Source of the DNA: Rhizobiales bacterium dw_265
GTDB lineage: Bacteria > Pseudomonadota > Alphaproteobacteria > Micropepsales > Micropepsaceae
Reading direction: 5' to 3'
NCBI GenBank assembly: GCA_018449595.1
Contig: JAAVUU010000002.1
Coordinates: forward strand, 620,001 to 684,000
DNA: 64,000 nucleotides
Under the pieces are notes generated by a model that was not told the origin of the DNA, ran no database searches, and saw nothing but the letters and a program-made list of their open reading frames with translations. Position 1 is the stretch's first letter. The number at the start of each line of letters is the position of its first letter. Positions 44,718 to 56,793 of the stretch are shown here, in pieces. Made by a program: the position numbers and the translations under genes.

Positions 44718-44759
44718 GCAATCTTGCTACTGGCAGGCAGCTTATGTGCGCAAGATTGC
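44718..44759. promoter_or_regulatory. inverted repeat GCAATCTTGC/GCAAGATTGC
   Basis: Perfect 10-bp arms (44718-44727 and 44750-44759) separated by 22 bases, upstream of the first palindrome. It could be a second operator pair for the pdh operon or part of a hairpin in an upstream transcript. Confidence 0.4.
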
Positions 44760-44814
44760 GTTAGTGCGACGCGCCCTGCGACGATCAGCGCGCGGCGCTG
44801 GAGACGGCGACTTG

Positions 44815-44884
44815 CCCTCCCCTTGCGCGAAGCGCCTTCAAGGGGAGGTGGCCGTAGCACCGTCCGGTGCGAAGGCCGGAGGGG
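44815..44884 (-). repeat. family-2 double-hairpin element, copy 2
   Basis: The element has CCTCCCCTT/AAGGGGAGG arms and a second hairpin GCACCGTCCGGTGC, then GAAGGCCGGAGGGG. The terminal segment ends 14 bp from the ftsB stop on the minus strand. Confidence 0.85.
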
Positions 44885-44898
44885 CTAGAATAAACGGC

Positions 44899-45216
44899 CT
44901 AGTGACCGGCCCTTGGGACGGCCACTTGGCCGGGAGCACCATCCATCAACTGGCCACGCGCCAGCTCTTCGACAAGGTCGGGGTCGGCGCCATTCTTTTC
45001 CATCAGGGCGATGCGATGCTCCAGCCGCTGGCGGCTGTCCTGCAGCTGGGCCAGCTGCTCCTGCTGGATGCCCAGCTTGGCCTGGGTGTCTTCCAGCATC
45101 AGGATGCCGCGATTGCCCCAGATGGCATAGGTCCCGAAATAGCCGACCACGGCCAAAGTCAGGGCCGGAACGACCAGGGTGGTGAAGAAACGGGAGACCG
45201 AACGCTTGATTCGCAT
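44899..45216 (-). CDS. ftsB: FtsB/DivIC septum formation initiator
   Basis: A 105-aa bitopic division protein: short basic cytoplasmic tail, one TM helix (about 10-28), then a periplasmic coiled coil (MLEDTQAKLGIQQEQLAQLQ and following) that pairs with FtsL in the FtsQLB complex. The length and layout are typical. It sits between eno and pdhA, the usual alphaproteobacterial position. Confidence 0.92.
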   Translation of the reverse strand: MRIKRSVSRFFTTLVVPALTLAVVGYFGTYAIWGNRGILMLEDTQAKLGIQQEQLAQLQDSRQRLEHRIALMEKNGADPDLVEELARGQLMDGAPGQVAVPRAGH

Positions 45217-45303
45217 TCACACAACGAATCACACACTGATTCGCGGTGTCAACAGGAATTAAGTTAAGGAATCCAGGAACTTGGCGACGACCCCGTTAAC
45301 GGA

Positions 45304-45525
45304 TCAGGCGGCTTGCGCCTGCGGCTGGCGGTCCCGCCGCGCCTGCGGGCGTTCGGCCCGCTTCAGCATGGCGCGGGGGCACCACAGCTTCAGCGGCATG
45401 TTCAGGTCCAGCGAGACACAGAACATATCCTCGCCGGTGGCGGCGGCCACCACCATCGCGGGACCATCCCCCGATTGTTGCACCACGATGCTTCCCAGAC
45501 CGATTTCTGTAAGGCCGATCTCCAT
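45304..45525 (-). CDS. Small protein, DUF2158/YodC-like
   Basis: A 73-aa protein between eno and ftsB. The start at 45523-45525 is chosen for its GGAGG site at good spacing; an ATG four codons earlier is less likely. The core LGSIVVQQSGDGPAMVVAAA with a later FCVSLDL resembles the small-barrel DUF2158/YodC pattern, but the match is weak. The C-terminus is Arg/Gln/Ala-rich. Function unknown; probably expressed with enolase. Confidence 0.65.
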   Translation of the reverse strand: MEIGLTEIGLGSIVVQQSGDGPAMVVAAATGEDMFCVSLDLNMPLKLWCPRAMLKRAERPQARRDRQPQAQAA

Positions 45526-45570
45526 TACGTCCTCCATGCGATTCACATGAGAACATAATAGGAACAAAAG

Positions 45571-46863
<1,293 letters not shown>

Positions 46864-46970
46864 CTACGGGGTTCTAGGCGAGTGTAACCCGCCAGACAAG
46901 ACAGGGCCGCCGGCACCGCGCAATCGTCGCACGAACCGGCTATGCTGCGTCCTCAATACCGGGAGACAAC

Positions 46971-47393
46971 ATGCTTTCCACACCTGCCGCGATCCTGAGC
47001 GCCGCCGTCACCATCCTGGCGGTGCTGGTGATCGTCTATACCCTGGTGCTGGTCGGGCGAACACGCGGCCGCCACGGCATCCAGCCGCCGGCGATGAGCG
47101 GCCATCCCGAAGTGGAACGCGCCCTCAGGGTGCAGGGCAACACCCTGGAACAGGTGGTGATCTTCCTGCCGCTGCTGTGGGTGGCGACGCTTTACTTCCA
47201 TGCGGTCGGCTGGCTGGCGCCGCTGCTGGGGCTGGTATGGTGCGTGGGCCGGCTCGTCTATGCGCAAGGATACATGATCGCGCCGGAGAAGCGCGAACTG
47301 GGTTTCATCATTACGGCGATTGGCTCGGTCGGGCTCCTGATCCTGTCGATCTGGGGCCTGATCGCAAGCTGGATCGCCGTTACGGCCGTTTGA
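46971..47393 (+). CDS. MAPEG-family membrane protein
   Basis: A 140-aa protein with four hydrophobic helices and the MAPEG signature (HPEVERALRVQGNTLEQ). Eukaryotic relatives are leukotriene and glutathione-transferase enzymes; bacterial members are small integral-membrane proteins of unclear role. It has its own promoter region and diverges from eno. Confidence 0.9.
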   Translation: MLSTPAAILSAAVTILAVLVIVYTLVLVGRTRGRHGIQPPAMSGHPEVERALRVQGNTLEQVVIFLPLLWVATLYFHAVGWLAPLLGLVWCVGRLVYAQGYMIAPEKRELGFIITAIGSVGLLILSIWGLIASWIAVTAV

Positions 47394-47451
47394 CGAGGAG
47401 CATCGGGCAGCCCGGAGGCGAAAGCCGAGGAGCGTCGCCCGTGCGACCAAA

Positions 47452-48315
47452 TTAAACGGGTCGTTTCACGACCCGGTCTATCGCGACCAGCTGTTCCAGC
47501 AGCGACGGGAAATCCTTCAGCTTGACCATGTTGGGCCCGTCGCTGGGGGCATGGTCCGGGTCCTGATGCACTTCCATGAAGACGCAGGCCACGCCCGCCG
47601 CCACCGCCGCCCGCGCCAGGTATGGCACCATGGTACGGTCGCCGCCCGACTTGTCGCCACCGGCTCCGGGCTGCTGCACCGAATGGGTGGCGTCGAACAC
47701 CACCGGCGCACCGAACTGCGCCATGATCGGCAAGGCACGCATGTCGCTGACCAGGGTGTTGTAGCCGAAACTGACGCCGCGCTCGGTCACCAGCACATTG
47801 GCATTGCCGGCGCCGGTGATCTTGGCGATCACATTCTTCATGTCCCAGGGCGAGAGGAACTGGCCCTTCTTCACATTGACCGCCTTGCCGGTATGGGCAG
47901 CGGCCACCAGCAGGTCGGTCTGGCGCGAGAGAAATGCCGGTATCTGCAGGATGTCCACGGCCTGCGCCACCGCGGCGCACTGGTCGCGCTCATGCACATC
48001 GGTCAGCACCGGCAGGCCGAAGGTCTTGCGGATATCGGCAAAGATCGGCAGGGCGTTTTCCAGCCCGATGCCGCGCGCGGTGCTGGCGCTGGTGCGGTTG
48101 GCCTTGTCGAAACTGGTCTTGTAGACCAGCCCCACGCCCAGCTTGCCGCACGCCTCCTTCAGCGCGCCCGCCATGTCGAAGGCATGGCCGCGGCTTTCCA
48201 GCTGGCAGGGCCCGGCGATGATCGAGAGTTTCTCGGCATTGCCGATACGGACTTTGCCGGAGTCGGGGCCCACGGCAACGACAGGATTGGGATGGAGCAC
48301 GGTGCGGCTGTTCAT
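47452..48315 (-). CDS. kdsA: 3-deoxy-8-phosphooctulonate synthase
   Basis: A 287-aa enzyme of LPS synthesis condensing arabinose 5-phosphate with PEP to Kdo 8-phosphate. Motifs: IIAGPCQLESRGHAFDMAG, YKTSFDKANRTS, PVLTDVHERDQ, NVKKGQFLSPWDMKNV and VFDATHSVQQPG. It lies in the pyrG-kdsA-eno order usual for the class, though separated from pyrG by a Wza-like gene. Confidence 0.98.
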   Translation of the reverse strand: MNSRTVLHPNPVVAVGPDSGKVRIGNAEKLSIIAGPCQLESRGHAFDMAGALKEACGKLGVGLVYKTSFDKANRTSASTARGIGLENALPIFADIRKTFGLPVLTDVHERDQCAAVAQAVDILQIPAFLSRQTDLLVAAAHTGKAVNVKKGQFLSPWDMKNVIAKITGAGNANVLVTERGVSFGYNTLVSDMRALPIMAQFGAPVVFDATHSVQQPGAGGDKSGGDRTMVPYLARAAVAAGVACVFMEVHQDPDHAPSDGPNMVKLKDFPSLLEQLVAIDRVVKRPV

Positions 48316-48356
48316 GCCGCGAGTTTAACTGTCGGCCCTGCAAGTCGCAAATCATA

Positions 48357-48432
48357 CCTCCCCGGCGCGCGCAGCGCGCTTGCATGGGGAGGTGGTCGTA
48401 GCCGGCTCTCGAGCCAGCGAAGGCCGGAGGGG
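48357..48432 (-). repeat. family-2 double-hairpin element, copy 3
   Basis: The element has CCTCCCC/GGGGAGG arms around GCGCGC-rich sequence, then CCGGCTCTCGAGCC and GAAGGCCGGAGGGG. The end lies two bases from the stop codon of the Wza-like gene. Confidence 0.85.
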
Positions 48433-48433
48433 C

Positions 48434-49465
48434 CTACTGCACAATTGCGGCGGTGGCGGCGCTGGCGGCAACGCCGGACAGCGGCGAGATCCAGCCGGTA
48501 ATGTCGGAGAAGATCGTGTTGTGTACCTTCACCACATCGCCGGGCTGGATCGTGGTGGTGCGGTCCACCGGCACTTCCACTTCCTCGTTGCTGCCTTCGC
48601 GGCGCACGAAGATCATGCTTTCGACCGCCGTGGGCGTGAAGCCTCCCGCCAGGGCAATGGCGTTCAGCGCGTTCATGTGATCGACATAGGCATACTGGCC
48701 GGGCCGGTTGACGGCGCCGATGATGTAGAAGGGCCGGTAGGTCACCACCTCCACCGAGATGCGCGGCGACTTGAGATAGCCCTGGGCCAGCGCGCTGCCG
48801 ATGGCGGCTTCCAGCTGCGGCTGGGTGTAACCGGCGGCGCGCACCTGCCCGACCAGCGGCAGGCGGACAAAGCCGGAGCCATCCACCACGAAATCGCCGC
48901 TGAGGTCGGTCTCGCCGAACACGGTCAGGTGCAGCTTGTCGCCGGTGCCCAGCACATAATCGGTATTGGCGCGCATGCCCGGATAGCTGGGATAAGGATC
49001 GGCGGCGGCAAATCGCTGCATCGGCGGCCCGCCGACATCGGGCTTGTAGCCATAGGGCGTGGTTTCGGCCACCGGCGGCGGGGTGTAGATCTGCGTCGGC
49101 GGCGCGCCCGAAACCGGCGCTGCGGGCTGGAAGCCCTGGGACTGTGGCGAAGCGGGCTGATAGGCGGGCGGCGAGACCGTCACTTCCGGAGCGGGACCAG
49201 GCGGCGTGGGGCCAGGATTGAGGCTGGAATAATAACCGGCAGGCGCTGCGGTCGAACCGGGGGCGGGCGCATAACCAGCGGGCGCGGGCGGCGGCGGGAT
49301 ACCAGCGCCAGGCGGCACGCTGTCGTAATTGTCGCCATTGAAACGCTTGAGGCCGTAATTTTCGCTGCTTTGCGCGTGGGCGGGCGCGAAGATCGCGAAC
49401 AGCAGCATCCCCGCCAGCAACAGACCGGCGGCGCGCACAAGCAAAAGGGAGACGGACTGGCCCAT
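48434..49465 (-). CDS. Polysaccharide export outer-membrane protein (Wza/GumB-like)
   Basis: A 343-aa exported protein (signal AGLLLAGMLLFAIFAPAHA) with a Pro/Gly/Tyr-rich N-terminal region (about 50-160), a polysaccharide export domain (YVLGTGDKLHLTVFGE, FVRLPLVGQVRAAGYT) and an SLBB domain (FYIIGAVNRPGQYAYV, NALNAIALAGGFTP). Wza-like proteins form the outer-membrane exit channel. The Pro-rich region is longer than usual. The ATG at 49463-49465 with an AGGA site is used. It interrupts the usual pyrG-kdsA neighbourhood. Confidence 0.88.
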   Translation of the reverse strand: MGQSVSLLLVRAAGLLLAGMLLFAIFAPAHAQSSENYGLKRFNGDNYDSVPPGAGIPPPPAPAGYAPAPGSTAAPAGYYSSLNPGPTPPGPAPEVTVSPPAYQPASPQSQGFQPAAPVSGAPPTQIYTPPPVAETTPYGYKPDVGGPPMQRFAAADPYPSYPGMRANTDYVLGTGDKLHLTVFGETDLSGDFVVDGSGFVRLPLVGQVRAAGYTQPQLEAAIGSALAQGYLKSPRISVEVVTYRPFYIIGAVNRPGQYAYVDHMNALNAIALAGGFTPTAVESMIFVRREGSNEEVEVPVDRTTTIQPGDVVKVHNTIFSDITGWISPLSGVAASAATAAIVQ

Positions 49466-49543
49466 AGCCAGCGATCCTATCGCGCCCCGCCTTAACGATT
49501 TCCTGCGCAATGGCGCAGCGCGGTAAAGGAAGCGTTAAGCCCC

Positions 49544-49600
49544 ACTGTCATTCCCGGCGAGGCCCGCGCAAAGCGCGAGCCGAGGGAAGGGAACCCAGGC
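49544..49600. repeat. GTCATTCCC...GGGAACCCAGG repeat
   Basis: A 57-bp element starting ACTGTCATTCCCGGCGAGGC and ending GGGAACCCAGGC, with an internal GCGC hairpin. Similar intergenic repeats in alphaproteobacteria adjoin GIY-YIG nuclease genes; here it abuts the stop of such a remnant. Confidence 0.7.
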
Positions 49601-49602
49601 TC

Positions 49603-51457
<1,855 letters not shown>

Positions 51458-51525
51458 TCATGAAAAGGCATGGGCCACGCAAGCGCAAAAATGGATAAAT
51501 TTTTACGCGCTAACAGGTATGGGAA

Positions 51526-51864
51526 TTACTGAGGTTTCGGCACCGATGGCCCGACCGGCAGCGGCGCGGGCAGCGCCGGCTTGGGCGCGCTTGTCGCAGG
51601 CGCGGCCGAATCAAGGATCGAGGTCTCGTTGCGGCCGTGCAGCGCCAGCAGGTTCAGCCCGATGCAGGTGGCGAAGAACAGGAAGGCCAGGATCGCGGTG
51701 GTGCGCGTCAGGGTGTCGGCCGCGCCGCGCGGGCTGAACAAGCCGCCCATGCCGCCGCCACCGCCGCCCATGCCCAGCGCGCCGCCTTCGGAGCGCTGCA
51801 ACAGGACAAAGATGATAAGCGCGGCCGCGATGAGCAGTTCGGCAACAAGCAACAGGGTCTGCAT
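51526..51864 (-). CDS. secG: Preprotein translocase subunit SecG
   Basis: A 112-aa inner-membrane protein with two TM helices (about 3-20 and 55-75) joined by the Gly-rich loop RSEGGALGMGGGGGGMGGLF, the classic SecG signature, and a Pro/Ala-rich tail. It assists SecYEG insertion cycles. It lies upstream of pyrG, separated by 80 bp, as in related genomes. Confidence 0.95.
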   Translation of the reverse strand: MQTLLLVAELLIAAALIIFVLLQRSEGGALGMGGGGGGMGGLFSPRGAADTLTRTTAILAFLFFATCIGLNLLALHGRNETSILDSAAPATSAPKPALPAPLPVGPSVPKPQ

Positions 51865-52013
51865 GGCAAAAAGTCCTAACTTCCGGCGGGGTCTTTAGAC
51901 CATTCGCCCGGATTTGGGAAGTTCCACCAAATGGACGATATTTCACTGCTTGAACCCGGCCAAATCGCCGATCCTGGCGGGGCCGGAGGGGCCGATCCGG
52001 CGTTGGACTCCGT

Positions 52014-53537
52014 ATGAAGTTCCGATTTCCCCTTTTGGCCGGGCTGGCGGTGTTCGCCGCCTCCCCTGCCTTTGCCGTCTCCGACCTGGCGCTGGTGAAT
52101 CGCATCGGCTGGGGCGAAACCGCGGGCGGCACGCCCCTGGCCGGCCAGGGCGCCTGGCTGCGGCAGCAACTCCATCCCGCCGCCGATGACGGCTTGCCGC
52201 CGCAGGTCCAGGCCCAGATCGAGGCCATGGACATCAGCCGGGAAAGCCTGGCGCAGCTGATCGGCGATGTCCGCGACCTGCAGCAGAAGGCGCAAAAGCG
52301 CAAAGGCACACCGGACTATGACGCCGCCCAGAAGACCTATCAGCAGAGGCTGAACGAGCTGTACCGCCAGGCCCAGACCCGTTCGCTGCTGCGCGACATT
52401 TACTCGAAGAACCAGTTGCAAGAGCAACTCACCTGGTTCTGGTTCAACCACTTCAATGTCCATGCCCAGAAAGGCGAAATCCGCGCCATGGTCGGCGACT
52501 ATGAAGACAAGGCCATTCGCGCCCATGCCCTGGGCAAGTTCGGCGACCTGCTGGCGGCGACGGTGATCCATCCCGCCATGCTGCAATATCTCGACAATGC
52601 CCAGAACGCGGCGGGCCATATCAACGAGAATTACGCCCGCGAGATCATGGAACTTCATACCCTGGGCGTCGGCTCCGGCTACAGCCAGCGCGATGTGCAG
52701 GAACTGGCGCGCATCCTGACCGGGCTGGGCCTCAACCTGTCCGGCAAGCCGCCCGGCGGCAGTCAGAGCGGCGGTTTTCGTCTCGACTTCCAGGACGATC
52801 CGCGCAATCAGAACCTGACCCTGTTCAATGCCAAACGCCACGACTTCGGCGACAAGCAATTCCTGGGCACCACCATCAAGGGCGATGGCGTCAACGAAAT
52901 CGCCACCGCCGTCGCCATCCTGGCGGTTGAGCCGCCCACGGCGCATTTCGTCTCCCGCCAGCTGGCGCAATATTTCTGTTGCGACGCGCCGCCGGAGCGG
53001 CTGGTCAACGCCATGGCGGCGACCTGGAAGCGCGGCAACGGCGACATCGCCCAGGTGCTCGCGACCCTGTTCGCATCGCCGGAGTTCGGCGCCTCATTGG
53101 GACGCAAATTCAAGGACCCGATGCAGTATGCGGTGTCGGCGGTGCGCGCCGTTTATGGCGGCCAGCCCATCGCCAATACCCAGCCCATCATCAACTGGCT
53201 GAACCGCATGGGCGAGCCGCTGTTCGGCCATGAAACCCCGGATGGCTATCCCCTCACCGCCGCCACCTGGTCGGGCCCCGGCGAGATGGCGACCCGTTTC
53301 GAGATCGCCCAGCAGATCGGCGGCGGCGCCAAGGCGCTGTTCAAGCCGCCCTCTTCTGATCCTAATGATGCCACGCCGCCGCCGGCCACGCCGCTGCCGG
53401 TGCTGCAGCAGACCGCCTATTACACCGAACTGACGCCGTCGCTTTCGCCGGCCACCGCCAGCGCCATTGCGCAAGGCAACACCCAGTCCGATCGCAACAT
53501 GCTGTTCCTGTCGTCACCTGAGTTCATGAGGCGCTAG
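52014..53537 (+). CDS. DUF1800 family protein
   Basis: A 507-aa exported protein (signal MKFRFPLLAGLAVFAASPAFA) with the DUF1800 layout: WLRQQLHP, LTWFWFNHFNVHA, NENYAREIMELHTLGV, YSQRDVQELARILTG, DFGDKQFLG and HFVSRQLAQYF. It is followed immediately by a DUF1501 gene; such pairs are widespread in proteobacteria and planctomycetes. Function not known; perhaps a secreted hydrolase with an anchoring partner. Confidence 0.92.
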   Translation: MKFRFPLLAGLAVFAASPAFAVSDLALVNRIGWGETAGGTPLAGQGAWLRQQLHPAADDGLPPQVQAQIEAMDISRESLAQLIGDVRDLQQKAQKRKGTPDYDAAQKTYQQRLNELYRQAQTRSLLRDIYSKNQLQEQLTWFWFNHFNVHAQKGEIRAMVGDYEDKAIRAHALGKFGDLLAATVIHPAMLQYLDNAQNAAGHINENYAREIMELHTLGVGSGYSQRDVQELARILTGLGLNLSGKPPGGSQSGGFRLDFQDDPRNQNLTLFNAKRHDFGDKQFLGTTIKGDGVNEIATAVAILAVEPPTAHFVSRQLAQYFCCDAPPERLVNAMAATWKRGNGDIAQVLATLFASPEFGASLGRKFKDPMQYAVSAVRAVYGGQPIANTQPIINWLNRMGEPLFGHETPDGYPLTAATWSGPGEMATRFEIAQQIGGGAKALFKPPSSDPNDATPPPATPLPVLQQTAYYTELTPSLSPATASAIAQGNTQSDRNMLFLSSPEFMRR

Positions 53538-54707
53538 ATGAAACGCAGAGACGTTCTGAAATCCGCCCTTTATGCCGCGCCGCTGTTCACCGCCGGCCGC
53601 CTCTATGCCGCGCCGGCTTCGGGCCCGCGCTTGCTGGTGGTGTTCCTGCGCGGCGCCTATGACGCCGCCAATATCGTGATCCCCACCGGCAGCGACTTCT
53701 ATTATGCCGCGCGGCCCAACCTCGCCATCGCCAGGGACGCGGCCCTGCCGCTTGACAGCGACTGGGGCCTGCACCCCGCCTTGAAGGACACCATCCTACC
53801 CCTGTGGCGGCAGAAGCAGATCGCCTTCATCCCCTTCGCCGGCACCGACGACACCTCGCGCTCGCATTTCGAGACCCAGGACACCATCGAACTGGGCCAG
53901 CCGGTGGCGGGCCATCGCGACTATCAATCCGGCTTCATGAGCCGCACGGCGCAGGTGCTGTCGGGCACAAGGCCGATCTCCTTCACCACCCAATTGCCGC
54001 TGACCTTTCGCGGCGGCGCGGCCATCCCCAATATCGCGCTGAACTTCACCGCCAAGCCCGGCGTGGGCGAGCGCAATGCGGCGCTGATCCAGGCCATGTA
54101 CCAGGGCCAGGATCTTGCCCCCGCCGTGGCGCAGGGCTTCCAGGTGCAGAGCGAGGTCTATCAGGCCATCTCCGGCGAGATGATGGCGGCCAACCGCAAC
54201 GCCGTTACCGCCAAGGGCTTTGAACTGTCGGCCCAGCGCATCGGACTGTTGATGCAGGACAAGTTCAACCTGGGCTTTGTCGATGTCGGCGGCTGGGACA
54301 CCCATGTGAACCAGGGCGGCGCCGACGGTTATCTCGCGGGCCGCATCGGCGAGTTGGGGCGCGGGCTGGCGGCGCTTCAGGTGGCGCTGGGCGACAAGTG
54401 GAACGACACGGTGGTGATCGTGGTCAGCGAGTTCGGCCGCACCTTCCGCGAGAATGGCGACCGCGGCACCGATCATGGCCATGGCAGCGTCTATTGGGTG
54501 CTGGGCGGCGCGGTGAAAGGCGGGCGCATCGCCGGTCCCCAGGTCAAGGTCGAACAGGCGACCCTGTTCCAGGACCGCGACTGGCCGGTGCTGACCGATT
54601 ACCGCGCCCTGATCGGCGGGGTGCTGCAAAAGGGCTATGGCCTGTCGCAGGCCCAGATGCTGCAGATTTTCCCACAGGCCGCGCCGGCGGATCTGGCGCT
54701 GGTTTAG
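53538..54707 (+). CDS. DUF1501 family protein
   Basis: A 389-aa exported protein with a Tat-like N-terminus (MKRRDVLKSALYAAPL). Sulfatase/phosphatase-fold-like features of DUF1501: VVFLRGAYDAAN, FIPFAGTDDTSRSHFETQD, DVGGWDTHVNQGG, and VVSEFGRTFRENGDRGTDHG with the HGHGS continuation, containing the likely metal ligands. Its ATG abuts the DUF1800 stop, so they form an operon. Confidence 0.92.
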   Translation: MKRRDVLKSALYAAPLFTAGRLYAAPASGPRLLVVFLRGAYDAANIVIPTGSDFYYAARPNLAIARDAALPLDSDWGLHPALKDTILPLWRQKQIAFIPFAGTDDTSRSHFETQDTIELGQPVAGHRDYQSGFMSRTAQVLSGTRPISFTTQLPLTFRGGAAIPNIALNFTAKPGVGERNAALIQAMYQGQDLAPAVAQGFQVQSEVYQAISGEMMAANRNAVTAKGFELSAQRIGLLMQDKFNLGFVDVGGWDTHVNQGGADGYLAGRIGELGRGLAALQVALGDKWNDTVVIVVSEFGRTFRENGDRGTDHGHGSVYWVLGGAVKGGRIAGPQVKVEQATLFQDRDWPVLTDYRALIGGVLQKGYGLSQAQMLQIFPQAAPADLALV

Positions 54708-54720
54708 AACACACACCTAC

Positions 54721-54850
54721 TGTCATGGCCCGCCGGAGAGCGGGCCACCCAGGTGGGCGAAAAATTCCGTATTGAAGAATAAGATATCGACAGAACTGCG
54801 GACACCTTCGCGGTGTCACCTGGGTGGCCCGCTGTTGCGGGCCATGACAA
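54721..54850. repeat. family-1 inverted-repeat element, copy 2
   Basis: A 130-bp element with TGTCATGGCCCGC / GCGGGCCATGACA ends and CCACCCAGGTGGG / CACCTGGGTGG arms. It lies between the convergent DUF1501 and pseudo-receiver genes. Confidence 0.88.
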
Positions 54851-54859
54851 TCGGGGCGG

Positions 54860-55813
54860 TCAGGACGCCAGCGCTTCCGCCTGGTGCCGCGCGCGAATGA
54901 TCGCGACGGTCGCGTCAATCTCCGACAACTGATCCGCCGCCGATTTTTCCGGGTGAAAGACCTGGTGCAGGCTCAGGGCGCCATGCCCCAAGAGGTGCAT
55001 GGAGGCATTGCGGTCCACCCCCAGGCTCAGGCCCTCCGCCGCCGCCAGCACCGCCTCGCACCATTCCACCGCCGGTTCGAACTCGGTGTCCCGGCAACGG
55101 TTTTCCATGGACTGGGTCAGGGTCTGCAGCTTGAGCAGGTCGGGCGACACCTGCCCCGCCATCAGGGTCTGCTCCTGCATCAGCCGCCACAGGATGCAGA
55201 CCTGGAAGGAATCGCGGCGCAGCTTTTCGCTGGTCAGCTTCTCCCGCGCCGCCTTCAGTTCGGTGTCCAGCTTGCGGGCGATGGCCTCGCTCGACAGCTT
55301 GTCCTTGGCCTTCATCTTGAGCGAATTGGGCGGCTCGAAAATTTCGGTGTTGGAGGGGCGGCCGGTGTCCTTGCGGCGGTCGGGGCCGACATAGTCGGTG
55401 GTGATGACAAAACCCTTGCGGCGCTCGATATGGGTTTCGATGCGGCTGCCCAGCAGCGCGGTCGAGAAGGGCCGCAGCAGCAGGTCGTCGGCGCCGCTGG
55501 AGACCACCTTGGTGATCAGGCTGTTGTTCTTTTCCCAAGCGGTGACGATGATGACGATGAAGGGATTGTAGCCCGCGCCGCCCTGGCGCATCTGCTGGAT
55601 GGCGGCGCAAAGCTCCTCCGGCGCGCCCTGCGCCTCGCACAGCGCGATGTCGGGCGGGTTCTTCTGCATGGATTCGATGAAGGCATCCAGGGTCGAGACG
55701 GTTTCGGTGCGCCTGAAACCCAGCGCATACAAAGCCGCGCGCGTCGCGGTGCGGTTCGCCGCCACCGGATCGTAGATCAGCACATCCACACTGTCATAGG
55801 ACAGCTTGCTCAT
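54860..55813 (-). CDS. Degenerate (pseudo) receiver with helical C-terminus
   Basis: A 317-aa protein. The N-terminal domain (about 8-130) has the receiver pattern, but the phospho-acceptor segment reads ALCEAQG (Glu in place of Asp) and the acidic pocket is LIYDP. The YVGPDRRKD motif links to a helical region (about 160-310). It is probably a phosphorylation-independent signalling protein. The YxGPxRR motif also occurs in the receiver at 32757-33269. Confidence 0.8.
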   Translation of the reverse strand: MSKLSYDSVDVLIYDPVAANRTATRAALYALGFRRTETVSTLDAFIESMQKNPPDIALCEAQGAPEELCAAIQQMRQGGAGYNPFIVIIVTAWEKNNSLITKVVSSGADDLLLRPFSTALLGSRIETHIERRKGFVITTDYVGPDRRKDTGRPSNTEIFEPPNSLKMKAKDKLSSEAIARKLDTELKAAREKLTSEKLRRDSFQVCILWRLMQEQTLMAGQVSPDLLKLQTLTQSMENRCRDTEFEPAVEWCEAVLAAAEGLSLGVDRNASMHLLGHGALSLHQVFHPEKSAADQLSEIDATVAIIRARHQAEALAS

Positions 55814-55889
55814 TACCCACCCAGACGCATTCGTCTCCTGTGCGCCCAGAATGCGGGCGGGCGTCTTAAGAATTGGTCGCGCGACATGG

Positions 55890-56651
55890 TTAAGAGGGGT
55901 TTACAGCACCGATAACATTGAGAAAATCGGCGCTTTTCAGGCTGGCGCCGCCCACCAGGGCCCCGCCCACTTCCGGCAGGTTAAGAATTTCGCGCGCATT
56001 GTCCGGTTTCACCGAGCCGCCATAGAGGATCGCGATGCCCCGCGCGCCCTCGCCCAGCCGCCGCACCAGGCAGCCCCGGATATGGGCATGCATGGCGGCG
56101 ATGTCTTCGCCGGTCGGCGTCTTGCCGGTGCCGATGGCCCAGACCGGCTCATAGGCGATGACGGTATTCTCAGGCGTCGCGCCTTCGGGCACGCTGCCCT
56201 CCAGTTGGCTGCTGCAGATATGATGGTGCGCGCCGTCATCGCGCTGGGCGTCGGTCTCGCCCAGGCAGATGATGGCCCTCAACCCGGCGCGCCAGGCCGC
56301 CCGCGCCTTGGCCGCGACATCGCCGTCGCTTTCGCCGTGATACTGGCGGCGCTCGGAATGCCCCACGATGACATAGGACGCCCCCGCATCCTTCAGCATC
56401 TCGGCGGACAAGTCGCCGGTGAAGGCGCCGCTGGGCTGGGCATGGCAATCCTGTCCGCCCAGCGCAAAGGCATCCTTCACGTGCCCCTCTTCCAGGAGCA
56501 GGGCGGCCTGGGCGATCAGGGTCGCCGGCGGGCAGACCAGCACGTCACAGGCGGCAGGGGTTTTCGCCAGCGCCTGTTTCAGCGCCCCGAGTTCGGCCAG
56601 GCTGGCCGCAAGCCCGTTCATCTTCCAGTTTCCGGCCACCAGCGCGCGCAT
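55890..56651 (-). CDS. tpiA: Triosephosphate isomerase
   Basis: A 253-aa TIM-barrel enzyme interconverting DHAP and GAP. Motifs: GNWKMNG (catalytic Lys), VIVGHSERRQYHGESD (catalytic His), AYEPVWAIGTGKTP (catalytic Glu and hinged loop) and YGGSVKPDN. The ATG at 56649-56651 is chosen over an upstream start that would add 16 residues. It is divergent from ppiD. Confidence 0.97.
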   Translation of the reverse strand: MRALVAGNWKMNGLAASLAELGALKQALAKTPAACDVLVCPPATLIAQAALLLEEGHVKDAFALGGQDCHAQPSGAFTGDLSAEMLKDAGASYVIVGHSERRQYHGESDGDVAAKARAAWRAGLRAIICLGETDAQRDDGAHHHICSSQLEGSVPEGATPENTVIAYEPVWAIGTGKTPTGEDIAAMHAHIRGCLVRRLGEGARGIAILYGGSVKPDNAREILNLPEVGGALVGGASLKSADFLNVIGAVNPS

Positions 56652-56793
56652 CGCAACCCCCAATACTAAGTGCTTGTAAAACCCCGATTTCACCGGCAAA
56701 AGCGGCCAGGATTCGCGGCTTGCCGGGAAGGTCCCCCCTCCCTATCATCCGCCACCTTTCACCGCCAAGCACTTAAGTCACGGAATTGCCGTC

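Larger units (their letters stand above)
44593..44898. other. 306-bp pdhA upstream region
   Basis: It contains an AT-rich minus-strand segment (about 44673-44690, CAATAAAATAAC) likely to be the -10 region of pdhA, the palindromes at 44697-44711 and 44718-44759, and a family-2 repeat at 44815-44884. No gene was recognised. Confidence 0.6.
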
